Positions 8,205 to 16,565 are shown, counted from the stretch's first letter. The stretch: DNA of 52,460 nucleotides from Flavobacterium sp. (GCA_023259675.1 JALRGT010000017.1:1-52460), one strand, 5' to 3'. Numbers and translations: made by a program. The notes: a model not told the origin generated them from the letters alone.

Positions 8205-9185
8205 ATGAAAGATATAGCTACAATTAAATGGGGAATAATAGGTTTGGGAAATATAGCCCATCAATTTGCAAAAGAATTGGCATTGGTGGAAGGGGCTGAG
8301 TTGGTCGCTGTGGCATCACGAGATATTGATAAAGCGGTTGTTTTTTCAGAAATGTATCAATGCAAAAAGGCGTACGGAAATTATGATGCCATTTGTGCAG
8401 ATGAGGATATTGACATAATATATATAGCAACACCACATGATTCTCATGCAAAGTTGACACTAAAAGTATTAGAAAATAATAAACATGTCCTTTGCGAGAA
8501 ACCATTAGCTTTAAATTATACCGATGCAGATAAAATGATTGCGGCTTCCCAGAAGCACAATAAATTTTTTATGGAGGCTTTTTGGACCCGTTTCAATCCT
8601 TCCTTTAGAGAAGCTTTTAAAAAAATTAAAAATGGAGAAATAGGAGAGGTGCACTATATCAATGCCGATTTTGCTTTTAGTCTAGAAGAACTGGAGGGTA
8701 ACCGGATGTTAGATATAAAATTAGGGGGAGGTTCTCTGATGGATATTGGAGTTTACCCCTTGTTTTTGGCTTACGTAATTTTAGGAATTCCTGATAAAAT
8801 AAGTGCCCAGTCAAACTTTCATAAATCGGGAGCCGATTTACAAACGGCAATGATTTTACAGTATAAAAATGCACAAGCGATTTTACATTCCAGTTTTATA
8901 AATACCTCCGAAATGAAAGCAACCATAAGCGGTTCTGAAGGGAGAATTGAAATTAATCCAATGTGGTACATGGCAAAATCGTATACAGTCATAAAAGACG
9001 ATAAAGAGAAGAATTTTCCCTTGCCAACAATTGGGATGGGCTATACGTATGAAATTGAAGAATGTCACCGTTGTATTCTAAAAAACAAAATAGAAAGTTC
9101 CCTTTGGACACACCAGAACAGTTTAGATCTTATAAAAATAGTGGATGAAGTACGAAATCAAGTAGGCTTGCATTTTCCTTCCTAA
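8205..9185 (+). CDS. Gfo/Idh/MocA family oxidoreductase, copy 1
   Basis: A 326-residue NAD(P)-dependent dehydrogenase. It has the N-terminal Rossmann motif WGIIGLGNIAHQFA (about residues 9-22), IATPHDSHA, the family EKP motif in LCEKPLALN, and FFMEAFWTRFNPSFREA, the form seen in dimeric dihydrodiol-dehydrogenase-like members. The expected product is a cytoplasmic sugar or diol oxidoreductase; the substrate is unknown. A diverged copy (about 70% identical by eye) lies at 11246-12226. Each copy is followed by a comM gene, so the pair was duplicated as a block. It starts about 110 bases after a good promoter and is 74 bases from comM. Confidence 0.88.
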   Translation: MKDIATIKWGIIGLGNIAHQFAKELALVEGAELVAVASRDIDKAVVFSEMYQCKKAYGNYDAICADEDIDIIYIATPHDSHAKLTLKVLENNKHVLCEKPLALNYTDADKMIAASQKHNKFFMEAFWTRFNPSFREAFKKIKNGEIGEVHYINADFAFSLEELEGNRMLDIKLGGGSLMDIGVYPLFLAYVILGIPDKISAQSNFHKSGADLQTAMILQYKNAQAILHSSFINTSEMKATISGSEGRIEINPMWYMAKSYTVIKDDKEKNFPLPTIGMGYTYEIEECHRCILKNKIESSLWTHQNSLDLIKIVDEVRNQVGLHFPS

Positions 9186-9259
9186 AGCTAAAGAGAGCTA
9201 TTGAAAAATATTAATTTAATAAATGATGTGTCATAACATCTAAATAACCCTCTTTTTAT

Positions 9260-10795
9260 ATGTTGATAAAAGTATTCGGAAGTGCCGTTTTTGGAGTGGA
9301 AGCGACAACAATAACTGTTGAAGTAAATATTGATAAAGGGATTGGGTACCATCTGGTGGGTTTACCGGATAATGCCATCAAGGAAAGTAGTTATAGAATT
9401 GCCGCTGCACTTAAAAATAATGGTTATGCCATGCCCGGCAAAAAAATAACCATCAATATGGCTCCCGCCGATTTACGAAAAGAAGGTTCTGCATATGATT
9501 TGACCTTAACATTGGGGATTTTAGTTGCCTCAGGGCAAATAAAAGCCGATGAAATTAATCAGTATATTATCATGGGAGAACTTTCTTTAGATGGAAGTTT
9601 ACAACCCATTCGTGGTGCTTTGCCTATTGCCATAAAAGCGAAAGAAGAAGGTTTTAAAGGTTTTTTTCTTCCAAAACAAAATGTAAAAGAAGCAGCAATT
9701 GTTGCTGGATTAGACGTTTATGGTGTTGAGAACGTACAGGAAGTCATTGATTTTTTGGAAGGAAAAGGAAATTTAGAACCAACAACTATTGACACTAGAG
9801 CCGAATTTTATAAAGATTTAGATTTTCCCGAGTTTGATTTTTCGGATGTGAAAGGTCAAGAAAGTATTAAGCGTTGTATGGAAATTGCCGCAGCAGGTGG
9901 ACACAATATTATTTTGATTGGTCCGCCGGGTGCAGGAAAAACCATGTTGGCTAAGCGATTGCCTAGTATTTTACCGCCAATGACTTTGCGAGAAGCATTA
10001 GAAACCACAAAAATACATAGTGTTGCCGGAAAATTAAAAGAAGTAGGTTTGATGAATCAACGACCGTTTCGAAGTCCACACCATACAATTTCGAATGTCG
10101 CATTGGTAGGAGGAGGGAGTTACCCACAACCCGGTGAAATTTCGATGGCACATAATGGCGTTTTGTTTTTGGATGAATTACCCGAGTTTAAAAGAGATGT
10201 TCTTGAAGTGATGCGTCAACCATTGGAAGATAGGGAAGTGACGATTTCTAGAGCCAAGTTTACCGTTACTTATCCATCTTCGTTTATGTTGGTGGCGAGT
10301 ATGAATCCGAGTCCGAGTGGTTTTTTTAATGATCCTGATTCTCCACAAACTTCCTCTCCACATGAAATGCAACGGTATTTGAGTAAAATATCAGGACCTT
10401 TATTGGATAGAATCGACATTCATATCGAAGTAACTCCGGTACCGTTTGAAAAACTGTCCGATGATAGAAAAGCGGAGAGCAGTGTTGCTATTCGAAAAAG
10501 AGTCACCGCAGCAAGAGAAGTGCAATCAGCACGATTTGAGCAAATGGAAAATATCCATTACAATGCGCAAATGAACACCAAGCACATTAGGGAATATTGT
10601 GCGCTAGATGATGCTTCAAAATTACTTTTAAAAACTGCAATGGAACGATTGAATCTTTCAGCGCGAGCCTACGATCGTATTTTGAAGGTAGCACGAACAA
10701 TCGCCGACTTAGAAGCAGCACCTACAGTAGTTTCATCCCATATTGCCGAAGCCATTCAATATAGAAGTTTGGATCGTGATGGATGGTTGGGGTGA
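9260..10795 (+). CDS. comM: YifB/ComM family Mg-chelatase-like AAA+ ATPase
   Basis: A 511-residue AAA+ protein. Residues 1-165 form the N-terminal ChlI-like domain, Walker A GPPGAGKTM is at 221-229, Walker B VLFLDELPEF is at 301-310, and SRAKFTVTYP and KISGPLLDRIDIHIEV follow. The C-terminal Mg-chelatase domain ends in SLDRDGWLG. In other bacteria ComM is a hexameric helicase that extends branch migration during natural transformation. The cysteine cluster found in proteobacterial ComM is replaced here by NPSPSGFFNDPDSPQTSS. The gene is intact and full length, unlike the second copy at 12331. It is probably the working copy. Confidence 0.92.
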   Translation: MLIKVFGSAVFGVEATTITVEVNIDKGIGYHLVGLPDNAIKESSYRIAAALKNNGYAMPGKKITINMAPADLRKEGSAYDLTLTLGILVASGQIKADEINQYIIMGELSLDGSLQPIRGALPIAIKAKEEGFKGFFLPKQNVKEAAIVAGLDVYGVENVQEVIDFLEGKGNLEPTTIDTRAEFYKDLDFPEFDFSDVKGQESIKRCMEIAAAGGHNIILIGPPGAGKTMLAKRLPSILPPMTLREALETTKIHSVAGKLKEVGLMNQRPFRSPHHTISNVALVGGGSYPQPGEISMAHNGVLFLDELPEFKRDVLEVMRQPLEDREVTISRAKFTVTYPSSFMLVASMNPSPSGFFNDPDSPQTSSPHEMQRYLSKISGPLLDRIDIHIEVTPVPFEKLSDDRKAESSVAIRKRVTAAREVQSARFEQMENIHYNAQMNTKHIREYCALDDASKLLLKTAMERLNLSARAYDRILKVARTIADLEAAPTVVSSHIAEAIQYRSLDRDGWLG

Positions 10796-11245
10796 TTTAG
10801 AGTTATTTGAATTGGAATGGGCACGGATTGCAAATCCGCGCTATCGGGTATAACCATCACTTTGCAATTTTACAATTACGGAAGGCTGAATATCTTATGA
10901 TTCTCTTGAAATCGTAAAAGTGTGTTTTAATTGAAGGTTAAAGGTTTTTATTATAAGTTTCATTTTTACGGCTTTTTTGTAATTAAATGTTTAATCTATA
11001 ACAAAGAAAATTAATATAAATTAGATTTTGTATTAAAAACAGAAGTAAATTTCAATTTGTAATGAAATTGATATAAAATGAATAAATAAAATTACCAGAT
11101 ATTTATGAAAGCCATTTTCTGACTTTTTTGGCTTATTGTTTCCTATAAAAAAAGAAATTGATACCGTATATTTGAGCCAAATCATTAACAAATTTCAAAG
11201 GTTTCCATCAAGAGATAAAGACTATTTTATTTAAAATTAAAAAAC
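10796..11245. other. Intergenic region after comM copy 1, with a REP-like hairpin
   Basis: No gene is visible in these 450 bases. The first 60 bases after the comM stop hold a hairpin (listed at 10821-10841) that recurs in decayed form after the remnant of comM copy 2. The rest is A/T rich. A TATATTTG box at 11167-11174, 72 bases before the next ATG, may be the promoter of the second Gfo/Idh gene, but no TTG stands at a suitable distance upstream. Confidence 0.6.
10821..10841. repeat. REP-like palindrome downstream of comM
   Basis: GCACGGATT-GCA-AATCCGCGC forms a short G+C-rich stem (CGGATT/AATCCG plus two outer pairs) in an A/T-rich region. The sequence around it, from the comM stop to GCTATCGGG at 10848, aligns with 14942-14996 after the comM remnant, where GGGCATGGATTGTAAAACC has lost the symmetry. 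The form resembles hairpins moved by REP-associated (IS200-like) transposases. No such transposase is in the window. Confidence 0.5.
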
Positions 11246-12226
11246 ATGAAAAAAGAAAAGATTAAATGGGGAATTATAGGTTTGGGTACTATTGCCCATC
11301 AGTTTGCCAAAGATTTAATGCTGGTAGAGGAGGCAGAACTTGTTGCCGTGGCTTCTAGAAATCTTGAAAAAGCGCAAGAATTTGCCGAAATGTATGATTG
11401 CAATAATGCCTATGACTCTTATGATGCCATTATTAATGATGCCAATGTTGACATATTATATATTGCAACTCCACATCATTCCCATGCAGCCCTAACTATA
11501 AAATCGTTGCAGAATAAAAAGCATGTTCTTTGCGAAAAACCCATAGCGCTAAATTTTAATGACGCGCTGCAAATGATTCAAGCGTCGAAAGAAAATAGTA
11601 CATTTTTTATGGAAGCTTTTTGGACAAGATTTAACCCTTCTTTTCGAGAAGCTTTTTCCAAAATTAAAAATGGAGAAATAGGAGAAGTGAAATACATTAA
11701 TGCCGATTTTGCATTTTGTGCCAATCTCGAAGGTATTGGTAACAGAAATACGGACCTAAAATTAGGTGGAGGAGCACTGTTGGATATTGGTGTGTATCCT
11801 TTGTTTCTTTGTTATATTGTGTTGGGAATTCCAAATGAAATATTGGCAAAGTCAAATTTTCACAAAACAGGAGCTGACATGCAAACCTCAATGATTTTGC
11901 AATACGAAAATGCACAAGCCATTTTGCATTCTAGTTTTGTGTCAACATCCAACATAAAAGCAACAATAAATGGAACGAAAGGAAGAATTAATTTAAACAC
12001 GCTTTGGCATCAAACACAATCTTATACTTTGACCATAGATGAACAAGATGAAGAGGTTTTACTGCCAACAAAAGGCAAAGGATTTACATACGAAATCGAG
12101 GAGTGCCATCATTGCATTAAAGAAAACCGAATTGAAAGTGAACTTTGGTCTCATCAAAATAGTCTAGAACTAATAAAAATGGTTGACGAAGTTAGAAACC
12201 AAATAGGATTAATATATCCTTCATAA
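11246..12226 (+). CDS. Gfo/Idh/MocA family oxidoreductase, copy 2
   Basis: A 326-residue paralogue of the protein at 8205-9185, the same length and about 70% identical by eye. It keeps all the main motifs: WGIIGLGTIAHQFA, IATPHHSHA, LCEKPIALN, FFMEAFWTRFNPSF, GGGALLDIGVYPLF and YEIEECHHCI. Both copies look intact, so both may be active, possibly on different substrates. The divergence shows the duplication is old. It is followed after 104 bases by a broken second comM, mirroring the layout of the first block. Confidence 0.88.
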   Translation: MKKEKIKWGIIGLGTIAHQFAKDLMLVEEAELVAVASRNLEKAQEFAEMYDCNNAYDSYDAIINDANVDILYIATPHHSHAALTIKSLQNKKHVLCEKPIALNFNDALQMIQASKENSTFFMEAFWTRFNPSFREAFSKIKNGEIGEVKYINADFAFCANLEGIGNRNTDLKLGGGALLDIGVYPLFLCYIVLGIPNEILAKSNFHKTGADMQTSMILQYENAQAILHSSFVSTSNIKATINGTKGRINLNTLWHQTQSYTLTIDEQDEEVLLPTKGKGFTYEIEECHHCIKENRIESELWSHQNSLELIKMVDEVRNQIGLIYPS

Positions 12227-12330
12227 AAAATAGGAGTAAAGCAGAAATGTGATAATTTATTACAAATGTTCTGACTAAACGATTTATTTGTTGAATTGTG
12301 TTCTATATTTATAAAATCAAATAAACCAGT

Positions 12331-12738
12331 ATGTTAGTCAAAGTTTTTGGGAGTGCTGTTTTTGGGGTTGAAGCCACAACTATTACCGTCGAAGTAAATA
12401 TTGATAAGGGAATTGGCTATCATTTGGTAGGTCTGCCAGACAATGCTATCCAAGGAGAGCAGTTATCGAATTGCAGCCGCACTCAAAAATAACGGCTATT
12501 CGATGCCGGGCAAGAAAATTACCATCAATATGGCTCCTGCCGATTTGCGGAAAGAAGGCTCTGCTTATGATTTGACTCTTGCAATAGGAATTCTTGTGGC
12601 TTCCGCCCAAATAAAAGCGGATGAAATTGACAAGTATGTAATTATGGGAGAACTTTCGCTCGACGGAGGTTTGCAACCCATTCTCGGCGCTTTGCTCATT
12701 GCCATAAAAGCAAAAGAGGAAGGTTTCAAAGGTTTTAT
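12331..12738 (+). pseudogene. comM copy 2, 5' fragment with frameshift
   Basis: The ATG at 12331 starts a reading MLVKVFGSAVFGVEATTITV that matches comM copy 1. After DNAI a single extra C (12450 or 12451) shifts the frame. The reading resumes one frame over as KESSYRIAAALKNNGYSMPG and stays colinear with copy 1 to residue 135 (EEGFKGF). Homology then stops at about 12737 and the frame ends at 12760. The AAA+ module and all catalytic motifs are missing. The last dozen codons of the same gene can be recognised at 14906-14941, so about 2.2 kb of other DNA now replaces the middle. This is a dead gene. Confidence 0.9.
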
Positions 12739-12860
12739 TCAATCAGAATTTAAAAACTGATTATTATTTTGTTTCTGCAAAAGAAATTTCAGAATTAAAC
12801 ATTGATAGTTTAAATATTTTAAAGCAAGAAAATTATCATTTACTCAATAAAAACACTTAA
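12739..12860 (+). pseudogene. Short orphan coding remnant inside comM copy 2
   Basis: One frame from about 12747 to the TAA at 12858-12860 reads NLKTDYYFVSAKEISELNID and on to LLNKNT, with normal low-G+C codon use but no start. It looks like the C-terminal end of another protein joined to the comM fragment. I do not recognise the family. Confidence 0.35.
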
Positions 12861-12876
12861 ACATTCAATTAATTAT

Positions 12877-13143
12877 TTGTATTTAAGATTAAATGTTGAA
12901 AAAGTTTTGTTTGAAAAATACGACATAAATACATCAAAATATGATATGTTAAGTAATATTATTTTTGAATCATTTAAAGGAAATAACCCCATTAATATTA
13001 AACATTGTATTTTCTTTACATCAAGAAAAACTTTACTAAATGAGTTTAATCATTTTGAGGGAAATCTTAATATTTTTCAGCCTGCTATTGATATATCTGA
13101 TACAGCTTTAGAAAAAGGAAAAAATCAATTATGGAATATTTAG
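12877..13143 (+). pseudogene. Hypothetical ORF, probably a gene remnant
   Basis: An 88-residue reading beginning at a TTG (YLRLNVEKVLFEKYDINTSK) and ending LEKGKNQLWNI. The frame is open further upstream, over the remnant that ends at 12860, so a true start cannot be placed. Composition is coding-like, with charged and aromatic residues well mixed, but I recognise no domain and no membrane segment. The position, between the broken comM and the monooxygenase, suggests leftover DNA from the insertion event. It could be a real small gene. Confidence 0.35.
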
Positions 13144-13191
13144 AAAATTTACATACTTTTTAGGACAGTGTCTATCGAATTTTCAATGTGT

Positions 13192-14649
13192 TTAAACTTC
13201 ATTTTTCTTTAGACATCTTCCTCGAGGTTCATCACCTTCATGAAGCACAATTTCTGAATGCAGGAACTGTGCGGCGGCGGCCGAATCATTTACTTTGGTA
13301 GCAGAACGTTGTAGCATTTCTACTTCAAATTCTTTTAAAACACTTTCTCTTACTCCAGTTTTTCTCCATGGTGATGAAGGTCTGCATTCTTTTGCGATAC
13401 CCCGAGCCAGTGCGAGAGCATCCAGCAACGCTTGATTTGCTCCCTGTCCTTTAAATGGACTCATGGGGTGAGCCGCATCCCCAATCAGAGTCACTTGTCC
13501 ACCTTTCTCCAATAATTCTGGTTGAAGTAATTCTCTATCGTAAACAGGATATCCAGAAATTTGAGCTTCTTGTGTCGCCGCTAAAATTTGCGGAATGGGA
13601 GTGTGCCACTGAGTTCTAAGGCAAGCTTCTTCCTTAAGCGCTTGAGGCCCTTGAGCACTTAACGCCTTAGCCTCTTCTTCTGGCATTGGAAAACTCAATT
13701 GCCACATCACCGAGTCTGATGTGTAAGGCATTATGTAAATTCTCTCATTACCATTGGCGGTTTGAAATACCGTGGCCGAGTCCAGTAAAGAACTATTCAT
13801 TTCTTTGAGATTCTCTAAAGGACATATGCCTAATATCACAATACAGCCTAAATAACGTAAAGGACTAATATCCTCCCTAATCAATAACCTACGCACTGTA
13901 CTCCGAATACCATCGGCACCAACCACAAGATCTGCCTTGGCGCTTTTCATCTCGCCGTTTACTTCAAAGCTTAAAGTAACACTATTATCTTCAGATTCCT
14001 TGAAGTTAACCAACTGATGTCCCCATTGTACAATATCATGCCCGCCGAGTTGTTCCAGTAATGCTAAGCGCAAAGATTGCCGAGCGATATGTATATTGGT
14101 ACGTTTCGTAGATGTTTTGGTATCGTCCCGTACCCACTTTCTAATTCCCCATTCCCCAATTACTTTTCCTTCGGTAGTATGGACTAGATGTCTTGTTGAA
14201 GTGACCCCATCTTCCAATGAGAAAATCCCCAATCCCTCGATTGCTTTACTGGCTTGTTGCAAAGTGAGTCCATAGCCTTGTGATCTAGCATCGAAGTTGT
14301 TATCGCGTTCATAAAGGGTAAAAGGGATTCCACGGTGCAAACAGGCAACCGCTAAAGCGACTCCTCCAATACCACCACCAATAATGGCAATTTGTGGATA
14401 GTTTTCTTTATCGGCTGTAGGTGGAAAAGTAGCAGGTACCAATCCGGATCCGTTACAGTTTGAGCAAGTGTGTTGGTGCCCCTTTGGACGAACAGGAGCT
14501 GCCCCATCGCCATTTGTTTTTTCAAATTGATCGAGTTCCATCTGGTAACGAAGGCGTGCTTTCTTGGTAAGTCCTCGGCTTTTTTTGCCACGTCCCTGAC
14601 ATTCTTCACAACTTCTCCAACTTGTGGCTGTATTTTCTCCTTTTTTCAA
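13192..14649 (-). CDS. FAD-dependent monooxygenase with an N-terminal twin CxxCxGxG zinc-finger-like segment
   Basis: A 485-residue protein. Residues about 14-21 (CEECQGRG) and 62-69 (CSNCNGSG) are two CxxCxGxG motifs like those of the DnaJ zinc finger, followed by a group A flavoprotein monooxygenase: dinucleotide fold IAIIGGGIGGVALA, DG motif VVGADGIRSTVRR, and GD motif LIGDAAHPMSPFKGQGAN. Such enzymes hydroxylate aromatic or polycyclic compounds with NAD(P)H and oxygen. The start is a TTG; an in-frame TGA lies just upstream, after ATGGGAAGTCGA, so no ATG start is available before the first motif. Sampled lines are 47-53% G+C against about 35% in the genes around it, which suggests transfer. 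It sits reversed inside the broken second comM. Confidence 0.8.
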   Translation of the reverse strand: MKKGENTATSWRSCEECQGRGKKSRGLTKKARLRYQMELDQFEKTNGDGAAPVRPKGHQHTCSNCNGSGLVPATFPPTADKENYPQIAIIGGGIGGVALAVACLHRGIPFTLYERDNNFDARSQGYGLTLQQASKAIEGLGIFSLEDGVTSTRHLVHTTEGKVIGEWGIRKWVRDDTKTSTKRTNIHIARQSLRLALLEQLGGHDIVQWGHQLVNFKESEDNSVTLSFEVNGEMKSAKADLVVGADGIRSTVRRLLIREDISPLRYLGCIVILGICPLENLKEMNSSLLDSATVFQTANGNERIYIMPYTSDSVMWQLSFPMPEEEAKALSAQGPQALKEEACLRTQWHTPIPQILAATQEAQISGYPVYDRELLQPELLEKGGQVTLIGDAAHPMSPFKGQGANQALLDALALARGIAKECRPSSPWRKTGVRESVLKEFEVEMLQRSATKVNDSAAAAQFLHSEIVLHEGDEPRGRCLKKNEV

Positions 14650-14905
14650 TTTTTTTCAATTAATTTGATTTCGACTTCCCATTAGAAACAAATGACTTAG
14701 CCATACAATTGATACTGCGCCTTTTAATAATTCCCTATACTTCGTTACAATTTAACGTTTGAAATTTATATTTTTCAGTGTTTCTACGTTTGTGAAAGTT
14801 GCGCAAATTTAAGCCAAAAGAGTACTAGTAAAGAAAAACTCTTGAATTTTTAAGTTAAATCCAAAATGTAAACTGTTTTTTATCTTACATTTTTAAGTGG
14901 TGCTG

Positions 14906-14941
14906 TTTAGCACTTTGGATAGAGGTGGTTGGTTGGGGTAG
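14906..14941 (+). pseudogene. comM copy 2, 3' end remnant
   Basis: In frame the bases read FSTLDRGGWLG and stop, matching the last residues YRSLDRDGWLG of comM copy 1. The DNA continues to align past the stop into the trailing element (TTTAGA..., then GGATGGGCATGGATTG against GGAATGGGCACGGATTG). So this is the far end of the gene whose 5' part is at 12331-12738. Confidence 0.75.
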
Positions 14942-15153
14942 TTTAGAAGTGCCATTAGCATTGGGATGGGCATGGATTGTAAAACCCCTATTAGGAGTTT
15001 TTATTTAAGGGCAGTTGGAGTGGAATTATGTTGTTCGTACTTGATTTTTCAACACAATCTTGTCCTCTTGACGAAGGAAAGATCACATCAAGTTTCTTTA
15101 CGTTTTTTGACATATTTTGCTTAATCACTGTTGCAGGCACAGATAAATATCTG

Positions 15154-15161
15154 CGCCAACG
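15154..15161 (-). repeat. Cassette boundary-like core site
   Basis: CGCCAACG on the plus strand (CGTTGGCG reversed) repeats the end of the palindrome at 15444. The two copies bracket the small gene 15212-15418, giving a unit of about 290 bases. No long palindrome is clear at this copy, so it may be a degenerate site. Confidence 0.35.
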
Positions 15162-15211
15162 TTTGTGCAATCGAGCGATCGGGTTCTTAAGTGTCCCTAT
15201 TTTTTTACTTG

Positions 15212-15418
15212 TCAATTAATCTTTTGAAAAAGGACTGTTTTATCTTTCAATGAAATTTTTTTCACCTCATAACCATATTCAAGCAATTCCTTTTTATAAT
15301 TCAAGAAGGAATGGTCTATTGCAATTCCTGTAATATTCTTAATTTCATCAAAAGATAATTTTAATGATTGTCCACCATTTTTCTTGATATGTTTCCACAA
15401 GGGATTATATTTACTCAT
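15212..15418 (-). CDS. Small conserved protein of the DUF7662 type
   Basis: A 68-residue protein beginning MSKYNPLWKHIKKNG, with LSFDEIKNITG and HSFLNYKKELLEYGYEVKKI, ending in KDKTVLFQKI. This pattern (a YxPLW start, an LTFEEIE-like helix, a YGY...V..I strand and a final KTVxF strand) matches small proteins I know as DUF7662, of unknown function. Length is slightly short for the family but both ends are conserved. No signal peptide or membrane segment. It is bracketed by repeated core sites and faces the same way as its neighbour, as in a gene cassette. The start ATG is clear. Confidence 0.65.
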   Translation of the reverse strand: MSKYNPLWKHIKKNGGQSLKLSFDEIKNITGIAIDHSFLNYKKELLEYGYEVKKISLKDKTVLFQKIN

Positions 15419-15445
15419 GATTCAAGAGTTGTCTTACAATGACCG

Positions 15446-15576
15446 CCAACGTTCCCTTGCTACTAGTGGTTTGGGACTAAATTAAGCCATATTTTCGGAT
15501 TAGCCAAATTCTCACAAATACAAACCAATTTTTAAATTAAGCCAATTACCCAAATCACTAGTAACAAGTGTTATGG
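15446..15576 (-). repeat. attC-like long palindrome between two small ORFs
   Basis: Arms 15456-15475 (CTTGCTACTAGTGGTTTGGG) and 15549-15568 (CCCAAATCACTAGTAACAAG) pair at 18 of 20 positions across 73 bases. Outside the arms are GCCAACG on one end and GTTATGG on the other, which resemble the paired core sites (RYYYAAC and GTTRRRY) of integron attC sites. The total of 131 bases is within the attC size range. It lies directly between two same-direction small genes. There is no T run after it, so a simple terminator is less likely. Confidence 0.5.
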
Positions 15577-15703
15577 TGTGTTGCGACACGTATGTTGAGC
15601 ACGAATGATTTGTCATTCCAATTATCGATTCCAATTTCGGTAAACTTTTCCGCCTTCCGATTTCCGTTCCAAAATGTTTTTGCTTTTGAACTTCAAACTT
15701 CAT

Positions 15704-16195
15704 TTAATTAATAATTGGTGGAGGTGGTACACGAAACATTTTATCAACTTCACTTAATTCAATTTTTTTATTCGTTTGAGTGAATTTATGTAAATTCTTA
15801 ATCTCTTCCAATGATTTCCCAAAAAGCAAAAATTTATGTAACCCATTATATTCATGAATCATTAGTTTTTTGGATTGTTTGCCATTCTTTAGAATAAAAG
15901 CATAAGTTTCTCCATCTTCACCTGAACGATTTGCAAATTCTTCGTCCTTTGGAAAACTTATAGTATCTAGTGTGTTTTGAATTTTTTCTTTTTCCTCGCT
16001 ACTTAAGATTGTAAAGGAAGTTTGTTCCTCAAGCGGATAGGTATTGATATAATAAAGCGTATCAGAAGAATTAAACTTCAAATAATAGGATTCATGAATG
16101 TTCCATTTATAAAAAGTAAAATCGTGTTTCTTTTTCGGAGATTGACAACCCGAAAAAGCTATTATTAAAATTATTATTAATATTCTCATTTTCAT
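15704..16195 (-). CDS. Hypothetical lipoprotein
   Basis: A 163-residue protein with a lipoprotein signal: MKMRILIIILIIAFSGC gives a lysine/arginine start, a hydrophobic core and an FSGC lipobox. The mature part is hydrophilic (HDFTFYKWNIHESYYLKF, EEKEKIQNTLD, GEDGETYAFILKNGKQSKKL) and ends VPPPPIIN. I recognise no domain. It probably sits on the periplasmic side of a membrane. It lies between two attC-like palindromes in the same direction as the gene 15212-15418, so it may be the second cassette of a small array. About 120 bases of trailer separate its stop from the first palindrome. Confidence 0.65.
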   Translation of the reverse strand: MKMRILIIILIIAFSGCQSPKKKHDFTFYKWNIHESYYLKFNSSDTLYYINTYPLEEQTSFTILSSEEKEKIQNTLDTISFPKDEEFANRSGEDGETYAFILKNGKQSKKLMIHEYNGLHKFLLFGKSLEEIKNLHKFTQTNKKIELSEVDKMFRVPPPPIIN

Positions 16196-16313
16196 CGATT
16201 TTCTATAATGGTCACTAATGGTTCACGGTCAGTTCGGTTTCCGTTTCATTATTGTTTTTCACGTTATATTTTTCGATTAAAACAACCTGCTTCTCGTCAA
16301 CGGAGCTATACAC

Positions 16314-16372
16314 CATAACTACTTTATACACGCATAAAACAAACCAGTTTTGTTCTAAAGTGGCATGTTATG
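16314..16372 (-). repeat. attC-like palindrome upstream of the hypothetical lipoprotein
   Basis: Outer arms CATAAC (16314-16319) and GTTATG (16367-16372), inner arms ACTTTA and TAAAGT, and a central AACAAA-CCAGT-TTTGTT hairpin give nested symmetry over 59 bases. The outer end GTTATGC again resembles an attC core and matches the GTTATGG end of the element at 15446-15576. Confidence 0.45.
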
Positions 16373-16565
16373 CGCAAGTTTCTGTTAGCATTCTTGCGTT
16401 TTATTTTATTCGTATTTCACAAATATATAAATAATTATTTACAAATTAGTAAGTTGATTTTTATGGAATTACTTTTCGCTAGAGTTTTTGGAGGGTTTTG
16501 GTGGAGAAATTTATTTTGAAAAAAGTTTGGTTTTTCGGGGCACCGATTACTTCACTTTATTCATA

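Larger units (their letters stand above)
14650..15211. other. Intergenic region holding the comM 3' remnant
   Basis: No complete gene in these 562 bases. Its first part must hold the monooxygenase promoter; a reverse-strand TAAATTTG box lies at 14804-14811 with no TTG at the right distance. The comM tail is at 14906-14941 and a decayed copy of the post-comM element follows to 14996. From about 15154 the cassette-like region begins. Small ORFs on both strands at 14991-15219 have no supporting features. Confidence 0.55.

Noticed and set aside
12443..12760. Stand-alone 105-residue ComM-like protein
   Set aside because: It begins at an ATG made by the frameshift and covers only part of the N-terminal domain, so it is a pseudogene piece.
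14352..14609. Second reverse ORF inside the monooxygenase
   Set aside because: It is in another frame of a well supported gene.
14991..15219. Overlapping small ORFs on both strands
   Set aside because: No domain, no start signal, and the region holds cassette-like core repeats.
15512..15703. 63-residue reverse ORF starting right after the lipoprotein stop
   Set aside because: It runs through the attC-like palindrome; it is better read as the trailer of the cassette.
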